Below are positions 26,642 through 35,003 of a stretch of DNA of 64,000 nucleotides, piece by piece. Position numbers and translations under genes: made by a program. The first letter of the stretch is position 1; every line of letters begins with the position of its first letter. Below the pieces are notes generated by a model. The model was not told where the DNA came from. It did no database searches and was given only the letters and a program-made list of their open reading frames with translations. The stretch comes from Frigidibacter mobilis (GTDB taxonomy: Bacteria; Pseudomonadota; Alphaproteobacteria; Rhodobacterales; Rhodobacteraceae): NCBI RefSeq assembly GCF_001620265.1, contig NZ_CP012661.1:1674001-1738000 (forward strand), written 5' to 3'.

Positions 26642-27823
26642 ATGTTCCTGCCGTTCTTCGAAGGCCTGCGCCGCCACGGAGTTCCGGTTTCGGTGCGCGA
26701 GTATCTGGCGTTTCTGGAAGCGATGCAGGCGGGGCTCGTCACCTATGACGTGGACGGGTTCTACTACCTGGCCCGCACGGTGATGGTGAAGGATGAACGG
26801 CATATCGACCGTTTCGACCGGGCGTTTTCCGAAGCCTTTGCGGGGCTGCAGGCGCTGAGTGCCGAGCAGGTGCTGGAGGCGGTGGACCTGCCGCCCGAAT
26901 GGCTGGAGAAACTGGCCGAAAAGCTGCTGACCCCCGAGGAGAAGGCCGAGATCGCGGCGCTTGGCGGCTTCGACAAGCTGATGGAGACGCTGCGCCAGCG
27001 GCTGGCAGAGCAGAAGGGTCGCCATCAGGGCGGCAGCAAATGGGTCGGCACTGCCGGCACCTCGCCCTTCGGCGCCTATGGCTACAACCCCGAGGGTGTG
27101 CGCATCGGCCAGGATGGCAGCCGCCACCAGCGCGCGGTGAAGGTCTGGGACAAGCGCGAGTTCCGGGATTTCGACGACCGGGTCGAGCTTGGCACCCGCA
27201 ACATCAAGGTGGCGCTGAAGCGGCTGCGCAAATGGGCCCGCGACGGCGCGCAGGAGGAGCTGGACCTGCCGGGTACGATCCGCTCCACCGCCGAGCAGGG
27301 CTATCTGGACGTGAAGACCCGCCCGGAGCGACGCAATGCGGTGAAGGTGCTGCTGCTGCTGGATGTCGGCGGGTCGATGGACGCGCATGTTCAGGCGGTG
27401 GAAGAGCTGTTTTCGGCGGCGCGGGCCGAGTTCAAGCATCTGGAGGCCTATTACTTCCACAACTGCCTCTACGAGGGGCTGTGGCGCGACAACAAGCGGC
27501 GCTGGAACGCGCAGATCCCGACGCTGGAGGTGCTGCGCACCTATGGGGCCGACTACAAATGCGTGATCGTCGGCGATGCCTCGATGTCGCCCTACGAGAT
27601 CCTGCATCCCGGCGGCGCCAATGAGCATTGGAATCCCGAGGCCGGGCAGGTCTGGCTGACCCGCGCGCGGGAGGCCTGGCCGGCGCATGTCTGGCTGAAC
27701 CCGCTGCCGGAACGGATGTGGCAATATACCCAGTCGGTGCAGATCATCGGGCAGCTCTTCGAGGGGCGGATGTTCCCGCTGACGCTGGACGGCATCACCC
27801 GGGCGATGAAGGTCTTGGGCTAA
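26642..27823 (+). CDS. VWA domain protein, CoxE-like
   Basis: A 393-residue cytosolic protein. The N-terminal half matches the CoxE-like family (FFEGLRRHGVPVSVREYLAF and VMVKDERHIDRFDRAF), and the C-terminal half is a von Willebrand A domain whose metal site is LLLDVGGSMDAHV. The MIDAS motif normally reads DxSxS; here it is DVGGS, with Gly in the middle position. Relatives work with MoxR ATPases, but none is adjacent here. Its TAA stop overlaps the minus-strand TAG of the DUF1638 gene. Confidence 0.85.
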   Translation: MFLPFFEGLRRHGVPVSVREYLAFLEAMQAGLVTYDVDGFYYLARTVMVKDERHIDRFDRAFSEAFAGLQALSAEQVLEAVDLPPEWLEKLAEKLLTPEEKAEIAALGGFDKLMETLRQRLAEQKGRHQGGSKWVGTAGTSPFGAYGYNPEGVRIGQDGSRHQRAVKVWDKREFRDFDDRVELGTRNIKVALKRLRKWARDGAQEELDLPGTIRSTAEQGYLDVKTRPERRNAVKVLLLLDVGGSMDAHVQAVEELFSAARAEFKHLEAYYFHNCLYEGLWRDNKRRWNAQIPTLEVLRTYGADYKCVIVGDASMSPYEILHPGGANEHWNPEAGQVWLTRAREAWPAHVWLNPLPERMWQYTQSVQIIGQLFEGRMFPLTLDGITRAMKVLG

Positions 27824-28452
27824 AGCCGCGCAAGCGCGGGGGCCAGATCGCCATATCCGGTCAGCCGCCGCTCGTATCGCAGCCCCAGCCGCGCCGCGCA
27901 GTCCGCCGCCTTGGCGTCCAGCGCCGCATCATCGGTCTGCGCCTGATAGACCAGCCGGTCGTAATTGCCGAAATACATCTCGCGCAGCGCCGGGTGGCGG
28001 TCGAGGCCGAGCGGCTTCCAGACGAAGGCATCGAACTGCCGCACCAGGAAATCGGTCAGGTAGAAGGCGCCGATCTCCTCCTCCGCCCGCGCGGCGAAGG
28101 CGGCATTGCCCTCGAAGAACGCATAGCAATGCGGGCCCTCGACCATCTCCACCCCGAGTTCCGCGCATTTCGCCGCCAGCAGCCCGCCGGTGCCGCAATC
28201 GGCATAGACGACGAACAGCCTGTCATAGGCGTCGCGGTGTTTCGACACTGCCTCGGCCACCGCCTCGGTGATCCGGTCGGGCCAAAGATGCAGGTTGGCG
28301 GGCAGGCAGGTCAGGTCCAGATGGTCCCAGCCATTCGCGGATTTCAGGTCAAGAATTTCCCGCGCCAGCGCCCCGCAGGCGATCAGCAGCACGCGCCCGG
28401 CCCGCGCGGGCGGCAGGCCGGTCTCGGTCAGCGTGGCATCGTCTGGGATCAT
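27820..28452 (-). CDS. DUF1638 family protein
   Basis: A 210-residue protein recognised as DUF1638 from LLIACGALAREILDL, HLDLTCLPANLHLWPDRI and VVYADCGTGGLL. Members are commonly encoded beside corrinoid methyltransferase genes, and a corrinoid protein gene lies just upstream here. The biochemical role is unknown; conserved Cys residues (in ACG, TCLP and ADCG) could bind metal. ATG 28452 overlaps the stop of the small membrane protein gene, indicating coupling. Confidence 0.82.
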   Translation of the reverse strand: MIPDDATLTETGLPPARAGRVLLIACGALAREILDLKSANGWDHLDLTCLPANLHLWPDRITEAVAEAVSKHRDAYDRLFVVYADCGTGGLLAAKCAELGVEMVEGPHCYAFFEGNAAFAARAEEEIGAFYLTDFLVRQFDAFVWKPLGLDRHPALREMYFGNYDRLVYQAQTDDAALDAKAADCAARLGLRYERRLTGYGDLAPALARL

Positions 28453-28601
28453 CGCCTGCGCCGCATCAGCAGCAGCCGCGCGCCAAGGGCGGCTAGCGCC
28501 AGTGCCGCCAGCGGCAGGCCGGCGCCGGTGGCGGCGAAGATGGTCGCTCCGGCGGCCAGCATCACCGCCGCGATCAGGCCCAGGAACAGGGGCAGGGGCA
28601 T
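28449..28601 (-). CDS. Small membrane protein (50 aa) between corrinoid protein and DUF1638 genes
   Basis: A short frame starting MPLPLFLGLIAAVMLAAG and ending LLLMRRRR. Nearly all residues up to the Arg tail are hydrophobic, with two probable membrane helices (about 4-22 and 26-44). AAAGGAGAG lies at proper distance before ATG 28601, and the stop overlaps the DUF1638 start as ATGA, which strongly supports a real coupled gene. I do not recognise a family. The C-terminal Arg run would sit in the cytoplasm. Confidence 0.72.
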   Translation of the reverse strand: MPLPLFLGLIAAVMLAAGATIFAATGAGLPLAALALAALGARLLLMRRRR

Positions 28602-28646
28602 CGGGCTCTCCTTTGCTCCCTATCTGGGCATTGCCGGTGCCCTGCA

Positions 28647-28674
28647 AAAGGGGCGCCGGCTCGTTCAGGCGCCC
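28647..28674 (-). terminator. Hairpin after the corrinoid protein gene
   Basis: Stem GGGCGCC / GGCGCCC (28651-28657 with 28668-28674), loop of ten bases, followed on the minus strand by CTTTTG. It lies four bases past the stop and may be a partial terminator that lowers expression of the two downstream genes. Confidence 0.6.
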
Positions 28675-28677
28675 GCC

Positions 28678-29382
28678 TCAGGCGCCGGCCTGGCCCAGCT
28701 GGTTGTGTTTGCGCAGCACGAAGCTCTTCGCGGTTTCCACCGCCACGGCGGCATCGCGGCAATAGGCATCGGCGCCGATGGCCCGCCCGAATTCCTCGTT
28801 CAGCGGCGCGCCGCCGACCAGCACGATGTAATCCTCGCGCAGGCCTTTCTCGACCAGCGTGTCGATCACCACCTTCATGTAGGGCATGGTGGTGGTCAGC
28901 AGCGCCGACATGCCAAGGATATCGGGCTTTTCAGCCTCGAGCGCCTCCAGGTATTTCTCGACCGAGTTGTTGATGCCAAGGTCCAGCACCTCGAAGCCGG
29001 CGCCCTCCATCATCATCGCCACCAGGTTCTTGCCGATGTCGTGGATGTCGCCCTTCACGGTGCCGATCACCATCTTGCCAACGCGCGGCGCGCCGGTGGA
29101 GATCAGCAGCGGCTTGAGGATCGCCATGCCGCCCTTCATCGCATTTGCGGCCAGCAGCACCTCGGGGACGAACAGGATGCCGTCGCGGAAATCGGCACCG
29201 ACGATGGTCATCCCGGCGACCAGCGCCTTGGTCAGCACGTCATAGGGGGTCCAGCCGCGTTCGAGCAGGATGCCGACCGCCTCCTCGATCTCCTCGCGCA
29301 GACCGTCATAAAGGTCGTCATGCATCTGCAGGACCAGCTCGTCATCGTCGAGCGCGGAAAGGATGATCTCTTCGTCGGCCAT
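28678..29382 (-). CDS. Corrinoid (B12-binding) methyltransfer protein, MtbC/MttC type
   Basis: A 234-residue cobalamin protein that shuttles methyl groups between a substrate methyltransferase and a tetrahydrofolate or coenzyme methyltransferase. The N-terminal helical cap (about 1-90) is followed by the B12-binding Rossmann domain with the cobalt-ligand motif GDIHDIGKN (DxHxxG) and later LLTTTMPYMKVVID and VGGAPLNEEFG. ATG 29382 follows GGGAGAG. No MttB/MtgB-type methyltransferase gene is in the window, so its partner is unlinked or lies elsewhere. Confidence 0.88.
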   Translation of the reverse strand: MADEEIILSALDDDELVLQMHDDLYDGLREEIEEAVGILLERGWTPYDVLTKALVAGMTIVGADFRDGILFVPEVLLAANAMKGGMAILKPLLISTGAPRVGKMVIGTVKGDIHDIGKNLVAMMMEGAGFEVLDLGINNSVEKYLEALEAEKPDILGMSALLTTTMPYMKVVIDTLVEKGLREDYIVLVGGAPLNEEFGRAIGADAYCRDAAVAVETAKSFVLRKHNQLGQAGA

Positions 29383-29530
29383 GTCAGCTCTCCCGGTGGC
29401 CATGCGCGGCCTGCGTCCTCGCTGTGATGCAGGCAAACCCGCGCCGCCACTTGGCGGATTGCGACATTGGCCGCGCCGGTTCCGACGCGGGGCTCTCGGC
29501 GGGCTGGCTGCGGGAATCATCTTGGCGTGT

Positions 29531-29545
29531 GTTCCCTTAATGTTC
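29531..29545. promoter_or_regulatory. Candidate LexA box (GTTC-N7-GTTC)
   Basis: GTTCCCTTAATGTTC is an exact GTTC-N7-GTTC direct repeat, the LexA site known in alphaproteobacteria. A third GTTC follows at 29549. It lies between a possible -35 TTGGCG (29522-29527) and -10 TATGTT (29546-29551), an ideal place for a repressor of the radical SAM gene. Confidence 0.55.
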
Positions 29546-29557
29546 TATGTTCACCCC

Positions 29558-30655
29558 ATGACCCCGCCCCCCAAAAGCCTGCCTCCCGCCGATCCCGCGC
29601 TGCGCCTGCGCGCCCGTGCTGCCGCCGCCAACCCGGCGGGCCGGTTCGAGCCCTATGCCCGCGCGGTGGAGGCCGATGGCTGGGACATCCCCGAGCAGGA
29701 GCGGCTGGCACGCACCGAGGTGGCGCTGGAACGCCCGCGCTCGGTGCTGACCCGCAATTCCTCGCCCGACATCCCCTTCGACCGCTCGCTCAACCCCTAT
29801 CGGGGCTGCGAGCATGGCTGCATCTACTGCTTCGCCCGGCCCTCGCACAGCTATCTGGGCCTGTCGGCGGGCCTCGATTTCGAGACCAAGCTGGTCGCCC
29901 GCCCCACCGCGCCCGAGGTGCTGGCGCGGGAACTCTCCAGGCCCGGCTACAAGGTGGCGCCCCTTGCCATCGGCACCAATACCGACCCCTACCAGCCGAT
30001 CGAGGGCAAATACCGGATCATGCGCCAGATCCTCGAGGTGCTGCGCGACTTCCGCCACCCGGTCGCCATCGTCACCAAGGGCGCGCTGATCGAACGCGAC
30101 ATCGACATCCTGTCGGATATGGCCCGCATGGGGCTTGCACAGGTCGGCATTTCCGTCACCACGCTGAACGCCGATCTGTGCCGCAAGCTGGAGCCGCGGG
30201 CACCGGCCCCCGCCCGCCGCCTGGCCGCGATCCGCGCGCTGTCTGCCGCGGGCGTGCCGGTGCGCGCGATGGTCGCCCCGGTGATCCCGGTGCTGACCGA
30301 TACCGAGGCCGAGGCGATTCTGGCGGCGGCGCAGGAAGCGGGGGCCGGGGCCGCCAGCTGGATCCTGCTGCGCCTGCCCCATGAGGTGGCGCCGCTCTTC
30401 GTGGACTGGCTGCGCCGCAACGTGCCGGGCCAGGCCGAGCATGTGATGAGCCGCCTGCGCGCGATGCGCGGCGGGCGCGAGAACGACCCGCGCTTCGGCA
30501 GCCGCATGAAGGGCGAGGGGGTGGAGGCGCAGCTGCTGTCGCTGCGCTTCCGCGTTGCCGCGAAACGCCTGGGTCTGGACGGCGCGCTGCCAAAGCTGGA
30601 CTGCGGGGCCTTCCGGGTGCCGCCGCGGGTGGGGGATCAGCTCGAGATGTTCTGA
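29558..30655 (+). CDS. PA0069-family radical SAM protein
   Basis: A 365-residue radical SAM enzyme. The [4Fe-4S] ligands are in RGCEHGCIYCFARPSH (CxxxCxxC), preceded by SSPDIPFDRSLNPY and followed by GTNTDPYQPIEGKYRIMRQI, which is characteristic of the PA0069 group, distant relatives of spore photoproduct lyase. Substrate is unknown. ATG 29558 is chosen because the upstream ATG at 29540 lies inside the LexA box; no ribosome-binding site precedes 29558, so a leaderless transcript is possible. Divergent from the corrinoid gene. Confidence 0.87.
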   Translation: MTPPPKSLPPADPALRLRARAAAANPAGRFEPYARAVEADGWDIPEQERLARTEVALERPRSVLTRNSSPDIPFDRSLNPYRGCEHGCIYCFARPSHSYLGLSAGLDFETKLVARPTAPEVLARELSRPGYKVAPLAIGTNTDPYQPIEGKYRIMRQILEVLRDFRHPVAIVTKGALIERDIDILSDMARMGLAQVGISVTTLNADLCRKLEPRAPAPARRLAAIRALSAAGVPVRAMVAPVIPVLTDTEAEAILAAAQEAGAGAASWILLRLPHEVAPLFVDWLRRNVPGQAEHVMSRLRAMRGGRENDPRFGSRMKGEGVEAQLLSLRFRVAAKRLGLDGALPKLDCGAFRVPPRVGDQLEMF

Positions 30656-30659
30656 GGCG

Positions 30660-31274
30660 TCAGTCGGACCGGCAGCCCTCCATGCAGGATTGCAGGCCGA
30701 TCTGCGCCGCGAGGAAGCAGGCCTCGTCGCCGCCGCTTGCAGCACAGATCTGCATCGTGCGGCGGTAGCTTCGAAAGCAGTTGCGGCGACAAATATCCTC
30801 GGGCGAAGCATCCGGGTCTTCCGGCTCCGGTTCCGGCTCTGGCTCTGGTGGCAGGTCATCGGCACGGGCTTTGGGCAGACCGCCTTCCCCCAACTGAAGT
30901 CCGAGCCTGGCTGCGGCCGCCTCCCGCTCAAGCAGCGGCAGGGCACTCCACCTTGCCAGAAGGGCGGGATCGGCCCGGTAGCCGGCCGCCTTGAAGGAGC
31001 CATGTCCGGCCTTGCAGGCGCGCATGCAACTGCGCATGGCAAAGGCAGCGCCTGCGCGGCATTCGTCGGTTTCACAGGCAGCAAGCGCGGCCTCATAGGC
31101 ATCTTGGCAGTCCAGAACGTCGCGGTCGCCCTCAAGCTCGAAAAGGCCCTCGAAGGCGCTCTCCGGTCCGGCGCCCGGAGCAATCTCTCCAACCGCGCGC
31201 AACCTCTCTGCCAGAAGCAATCGCGCTGCCGGGGGCAGTTGGGACAGAAGTTCCGAAATCTTCAGTTTAGTCAT
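30660..31274 (-). CDS. Cys-rich hypothetical protein with duplicated C/Y motif
   Basis: A 204-residue protein I do not recognise. Two modules share the spacing C-x3-Y-x6-C-x(4 or 8)-C-x10-C-x3-C. Module 1 uses Cys56, Tyr60, Cys67, Cys72, Cys83, Cys87; module 2 uses Cys166, Tyr170, Cys177, Cys186, Cys197, Cys201, plus Cys162. A Pro-Glu repeat linker (about 142-155) joins them. No signal peptide is seen. The pattern suggests disulfide-stapled or metal-binding helical hairpins made by internal duplication. It is followed closely by the radical SAM gene on the opposite strand, and 210 bases upstream separate it from the next gene. Confidence 0.7.
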   Translation of the reverse strand: MTKLKISELLSQLPPAARLLLAERLRAVGEIAPGAGPESAFEGLFELEGDRDVLDCQDAYEAALAACETDECRAGAAFAMRSCMRACKAGHGSFKAAGYRADPALLARWSALPLLEREAAAARLGLQLGEGGLPKARADDLPPEPEPEPEPEDPDASPEDICRRNCFRSYRRTMQICAASGGDEACFLAAQIGLQSCMEGCRSD

Positions 31275-31484
31275 GGGATCCTCCTTCTGCTGATGATCCC
31301 ATGTGACGACGGATCTTGCCGCCTGTCGGCGTGGTCAATCAGCCCGCGGCATCAGGCCGCGCGCGCCGCAGCCACCTCCGGGCGGTCTCCCCCCGACCAA
31401 ACCTGAATCTTCTAGGCATGTTTGCGTCGCTCTGGCAGGATAAGGGCCTGATTGATCCCCATCCCCTTTCCTGTGGAGCCTTCC

Positions 31485-31862
31485 ATGCCCCTGAAAACCA
31501 TGTTCAGCACCCTGGTCGTCGCCGGTTTCCTTGCCTCTGCCGCCCATGCCGAATGCACCGGCAGCAACGGTCGTGGCTGGGCCAGCGGCAAGGGCGACGG
31601 CAAGTTCGAGATGTCGTCAAGCGACAAGTCCTGCCTTATCAGCTATCCGGCCTTCATCAACGACGCGACGAAGGCCAGAACCCCCGCAACCAATGTGGCC
31701 CTGTCCCGCGCCCCGAAATCGGGCAAGATCACCCTGTCGCCCGAGGGGCTGATCTATACGCCCGCCGCCGGCTTCAAGGGCGCCGACAAGTTCTGCACCA
31801 AGAACACCACCCCTGCGGTGAAGGGCACGCTGTCGGGCTGCATCACGGTGACGGTGCGCTGA
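31485..31862 (+). CDS. Small secreted protein of unknown function
   Basis: A 125-residue protein with a clear signal peptide (MPLKTMFSTLVVAGFLASAA, cleaved after AHA). The mature part has four Cys residues (ECTG, KSCL, KFCT, SGCI), likely two disulfides, and a C-terminal beta-rich stretch GLIYTPAAGFKGADKFC ... ITVTVR that resembles Ig-like or cadherin-like repeats of secreted proteins. ATG 31485 follows GTGGAG. Periplasmic or extracellular location is inferred. Two hairpins lie just downstream. Confidence 0.7.
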   Translation: MPLKTMFSTLVVAGFLASAAHAECTGSNGRGWASGKGDGKFEMSSSDKSCLISYPAFINDATKARTPATNVALSRAPKSGKITLSPEGLIYTPAAGFKGADKFCTKNTTPAVKGTLSGCITVTVR

Positions 31863-31899
31863 GGGGGCCCCCGAGCTTCAACGCGCAACGGCTTGCCTT

Positions 31900-31956
31900 C
31901 AGAATTTCGGCCGTTGACGAAATTCTGATGTGCCCGCCCCCCCGTGGCGGGCACAT
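31900..31956. repeat. Two back-to-back perfect hairpins
   Basis: Ten-base stem with an eight-base loop, then an eleven-base stem with a seven-base loop, with no spacing between. The sequence after them (TGTGCCCACC, then TCAGAATTTGG) partly repeats the arms, so alternative pairings are possible. Confidence 0.75.
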
Positions 31957-32126
31957 AGATGTGCCCACCGGGGCGGACACCTCAGAATTTGGCCCCCTCC
32001 GCACCAGGCCGCACCCTCCGTTTGCCCTGCGGCTTGCGCCTCCGGGCAACCGGCGCGGTCGGCTTGCCACTGGCAAGCCGCCTGATCGCGCCGGGGAGAA
32101 GACCATTCAGCCCCCCAAGGAAAACG

Positions 32127-32150
32127 AAAAAGGCCCCCGTCCGGGGGCCC
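32127..32150 (-). terminator. Rho-independent terminator of tkt
   Basis: GGCCCCCG / CGGGGGCC stem (32132-32139 with 32142-32149), followed on the minus strand by TTTTTCGTTTT. It lies 27 bases past the tkt stop. Confidence 0.85.
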
Positions 32151-32176
32151 TCTCCAATCCTTGACCGGCCCCGCCC

Positions 32177-34228
32177 TTACAGCAGCGCCTTGACCTTCGC
32201 GGCCACGGCCTCGGCCGTGATCCCGAACTCTGCGTACAACCGCTCTGCCGGGGCCGAGGCGCCGAAGCCCTGCATCCCGACGAAACCGGCCTTCGCCTCT
32301 TTCCCGCGCTCGCCCAGCAGGAACCGGTCCCAGGGCATCCGCACCGCGGCTTCCACCGCCACCCGCACCGGGCCGGCGGGCAGCACCTTGCGCCGGTAGG
32401 CCTCGTCCTGCGCCGCGAACAACTCCATGCAGGGGACCGAGACCACGCGGGTGCCGATGCCTTCCGCCTCCAGCGCGGCGCGGGCGTTCATGGCGATCTC
32501 CACCTCCGAGCCGCTGGCCATCAGGATCGCCTGGCGCTTGCCGGTGGCTTCGGCCAGCACATAGGCGCCCTTGGCACTCAGGTTCTGGTTGCTGTGCGCG
32601 GTGCGCAGCGTCGGCAGGTTCTGCCGGCTCAGCGCCAGCACCGAGGGCGTGTGCATCGTGCTCAGTGCCAGTTCCCAGGCCTCGGCCGTCTCGATGATGT
32701 CGGCGGGGCGGAAGGTCCAGGTGTTCGGCGTCGCCCGGCAGATCGCCAGATGCTCGACCGGCTGGTGGGTCGGGCCATCCTCGCCCAGACCGATGGAATC
32801 ATGCGTCATCACATAGACCACCGGCGCACCCATCAGCGCCGACAGCCGCATCGCGCCGCGGGCATAATCGGTGAAGCAGAAGAAGGTGCCGCCATAGGGC
32901 CGCACGCCGCCATGCAGCCACAGCCCGTTCATCGCCGCCGCCATGCCATGCTCGCGGATGCCGTAATGCACATAGCGGCCCTTGCGGTTGCCGGGGCCGA
33001 AGACGCCCAGATCCGCGGTCTTGGTCAGGTTCGAGCCGGTCAGGTCGGCCGAGCCGCCGATGGTCTCGGGCACCGCGTCATTCACCGCGCCCAGGACCAT
33101 CTCGCTGGCCTTGCGGGTGGCAACCTTCGGCCCGGCTGCCGATTGCGCCTTCTTGAACGCCCGGATCGCGGCGGCGAGCTTTTTCGGCGCGCCCCCGGCC
33201 ATCTGGCGCAGGAACTCGTCGCGCTTGTTGGCCGAGAGGGCGTTCAGTCGCTCCTGCCACTCGGCACGGTCGGCCGCGCCGCGGCTGCCGATGGCCTTCC
33301 AGGCCGCGGCAATCTCGGCCGGGATCTCGAAGGGCGCATGGGGCCAGCCATAGACCTCGCGGGTCGCGGCGATCTCCTTGTCCCCCAGCGGCGAGCCGTG
33401 GGCCTGGTAGCTGTCGGCCTTGGTCGGGGCGCCAAAACCGATGATGGTCTTGCAATCCACCATCACCGGGCCGCTGGCCGCCTTGGCCGCGGTCAGCGCG
33501 CGGTCGATATCGGCGGGGTCATGGCCGTCGCAATGCAGCACGGTCCAGCCCGAGGCGGCAAAGCGCGCGCGCTGGTCGGTGCGGTCCGATACAGAAACCC
33601 GGCCGTCGATGGTAATGTCGTTGTTGTCCCACAGCACGATCAGGTTCGACAGCTGCTGCATCCCGGCAAGGCCGATCGCCTCCTGGCTGATCCCCTCCAT
33701 CAGGCAGCCATCGCCGGCCAGCACCCAGGTACGGTGATCGACGATCTTCTTGCCGAACCGCGCCTGCAGCGACTGTTCGGCAATCGCCATCCCCACGCCG
33801 GTGGCAATCCCCTGACCCAGCGGGCCGGTGGTGGTCTCGATCGCGTCGACCAGGAAATTCTCGGGATGGCCTGCCGTCAGCGCGCCCCATTGCCGGAACG
33901 CCTTGATCTGGTCCAGCGTGATCTGCGCATCGCCGCACAGGTGCAGCAGCCCGTAGATCAGCATCGAGCCGTGGCCCGCCGACAGGATGAAGCGGTCGCG
34001 GTCGGGCCAATGCGGGGCCGAGGCGTCGAATTTCAGGTGCTTTTCGAACAGCACCGTCACCACATCGGCCATGCCCATCGGCAGGCCGGGGTGGCCGGAA
34101 TTGGCGGCCTGCACCGCATCCATCGCCAGCGCGCGCAGCGCGGCGGCCTTCATCCAGTGGTCGGGGTGGGTCGCGCGGAGCGTGGCGATATCCAAGATGG
34201 CATCCTTCGGCAACGTGTTAGCGGTCAC
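32177..34228 (-). CDS. tkt: Transketolase
   Basis: A 683-residue thiamine diphosphate enzyme of the pentose phosphate and Calvin cycles, moving two-carbon units between sugar phosphates. Seen in order: [13 protein letters not shown], the ThDP/Mg site [18 protein letters not shown] with [10 protein letters not shown], the middle pyrimidine domain with [20 protein letters not shown], and the C-terminal domain. The length is normal. No phosphoribulokinase or RuBisCO genes are nearby, so this is probably the housekeeping copy. Divergent from the coiled-coil/zapA operon. Confidence 0.96.
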   Translation of the reverse strand: MTANTLPKDAILDIATLRATHPDHWMKAAALRALAMDAVQAANSGHPGLPMGMADVVTVLFEKHLKFDASAPHWPDRDRFILSAGHGSMLIYGLLHLCGDAQITLDQIKAFRQWGALTAGHPENFLVDAIETTTGPLGQGIATGVGMAIAEQSLQARFGKKIVDHRTWVLAGDGCLMEGISQEAIGLAGMQQLSNLIVLWDNNDITIDGRVSVSDRTDQRARFAASGWTVLHCDGHDPADIDRALTAAKAASGPVMVDCKTIIGFGAPTKADSYQAHGSPLGDKEIAATREVYGWPHAPFEIPAEIAAAWKAIGSRGAADRAEWQERLNALSANKRDEFLRQMAGGAPKKLAAAIRAFKKAQSAAGPKVATRKASEMVLGAVNDAVPETIGGSADLTGSNLTKTADLGVFGPGNRKGRYVHYGIREHGMAAAMNGLWLHGGVRPYGGTFFCFTDYARGAMRLSALMGAPVVYVMTHDSIGLGEDGPTHQPVEHLAICRATPNTWTFRPADIIETAEAWELALSTMHTPSVLALSRQNLPTLRTAHSNQNLSAKGAYVLAEATGKRQAILMASGSEVEIAMNARAALEAEGIGTRVVSVPCMELFAAQDEAYRRKVLPAGPVRVAVEAAVRMPWDRFLLGERGKEAKAGFVGMQGFGASAPAERLYAEFGITAEAVAAKVKALL

Positions 34229-34325
34229 GCGTTCAATAGCAGCCCCCGCCCCAAGTTCAAGCGCGGGCAGCCGCCGGTGGCCCCGGTGCCCGGGAAAAGG
34301 GGGGTAAAAGGCCCCGTCGAATGCG

Positions 34326-34340
34326 CTAAGATCAACTTAA
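34326..34340. promoter_or_regulatory. Candidate CtrA site upstream of the zapA operon
   Basis: CTAAGATCAACTTAA fits the TTAA-N7-TTAA CtrA consensus at seven of eight fixed positions. It lies 112 bases before the coiled-coil gene start and on the other side faces tkt. AT-rich tetramers are uncommon in this GC-rich sequence, but one match alone is weak. Confidence 0.4.
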
Positions 34341-34451
34341 GGCGGTGTGTTGCCGATTCGCTCCTGCACAGGAGAGAGGGGCGAGGGCAGCGTGCGCTGG
34401 CGCGCGAGACGGCCAACCGGGCCGAATGACACCCGGAACGGGGGGAGAGCG

Positions 34452-35003
34452 ATGAGCGACATTACAGATTTTGAACGGCGGATCGCCGCGGCGCTGGACC
34501 GTATCGGCCAGGGTGTGGAAGGGATGCTGCGCCCCGGGGCAGCGTCCGGGCCGGCAGACGCGGCGCCCGAACCTGCCGTCGATGCAGCCGAACTGGCCGC
34601 GCTGCGCGAGGCGCTCGACTCGGAACGCGCCGCCAATGCGCAGCTGGTCGAACGGGTCCGCGCCATCAAGGAAAAGCAGGACAGCACCATCGGTGGGCTG
34701 GAACGCCGGGTTGCCCGGCTGACCGCGCAGCTGGAGGCAGGCGGGCTCGACGCCGCCAAGCTGCGCCGCGCCAATACCCAGCTCAGCGATGCGGCCCAGG
34801 CCCTGCGCGAGGCGATGGCGGCGGGGCTGCAGGAACCGCATCTCATCAACAAGGCGATGCTGGCGGAACTCGAGGCGCTGCGCGCCCTGCGCGCCTCGGA
34901 CGTGGCCGAGATGGAAGAGATCCTGGCCGAGCTGAAACCGCTGCTGACGCCCAACCCGGCGCCCAACTCGACGCCCAACTCGACGGAGGCCGCCAATGCC
35001 TGA
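34452..35003 (+). CDS. Coiled-coil protein preceding zapA
   Basis: A 183-residue, strongly helical protein with no signal peptide. Long Ala/Glu/Leu/Arg heptads (about residues 40-110 and 120-160) predict coiled coil, and the tail is Pro/Asn/Thr-rich with NPAPNSTPNST. ATG 34452 follows GGGGGGAGAG. It overlaps zapA by eight bases, so the two are translated together. A role in cell division is suggested only by this linkage. Confidence 0.75.
   Translation: MSDITDFERRIAAALDRIGQGVEGMLRPGAASGPADAAPEPAVDAAELAALREALDSERAANAQLVERVRAIKEKQDSTIGGLERRVARLTAQLEAGGLDAAKLRRANTQLSDAAQALREAMAAGLQEPHLINKAMLAELEALRALRASDVAEMEEILAELKPLLTPNPAPNSTPNSTEAANA

Larger units (their letters stand above)
31863..32176. 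other. Intergenic region with consecutive palindromes
   Basis: 314 bases without a supported gene. It contains a hairpin CAGAATTTCG / CGAAATTCTG (31900-31909 with 31918-31927), immediately followed by a second hairpin ATGTGCCCGCC / GGCGGGCACAT (31928-31938 with 31946-31956). A third partial copy of both arms follows at about 31959-31995. The tkt terminator lies at the right end. Confidence 0.7.

Noticed and set aside
30784..30800. AAATATCC-like match inside the Cys-rich gene
   Set aside because: No GC hairpin or flanking block is present, and it lies in coding sequence, so it is not a ninth repeat copy.
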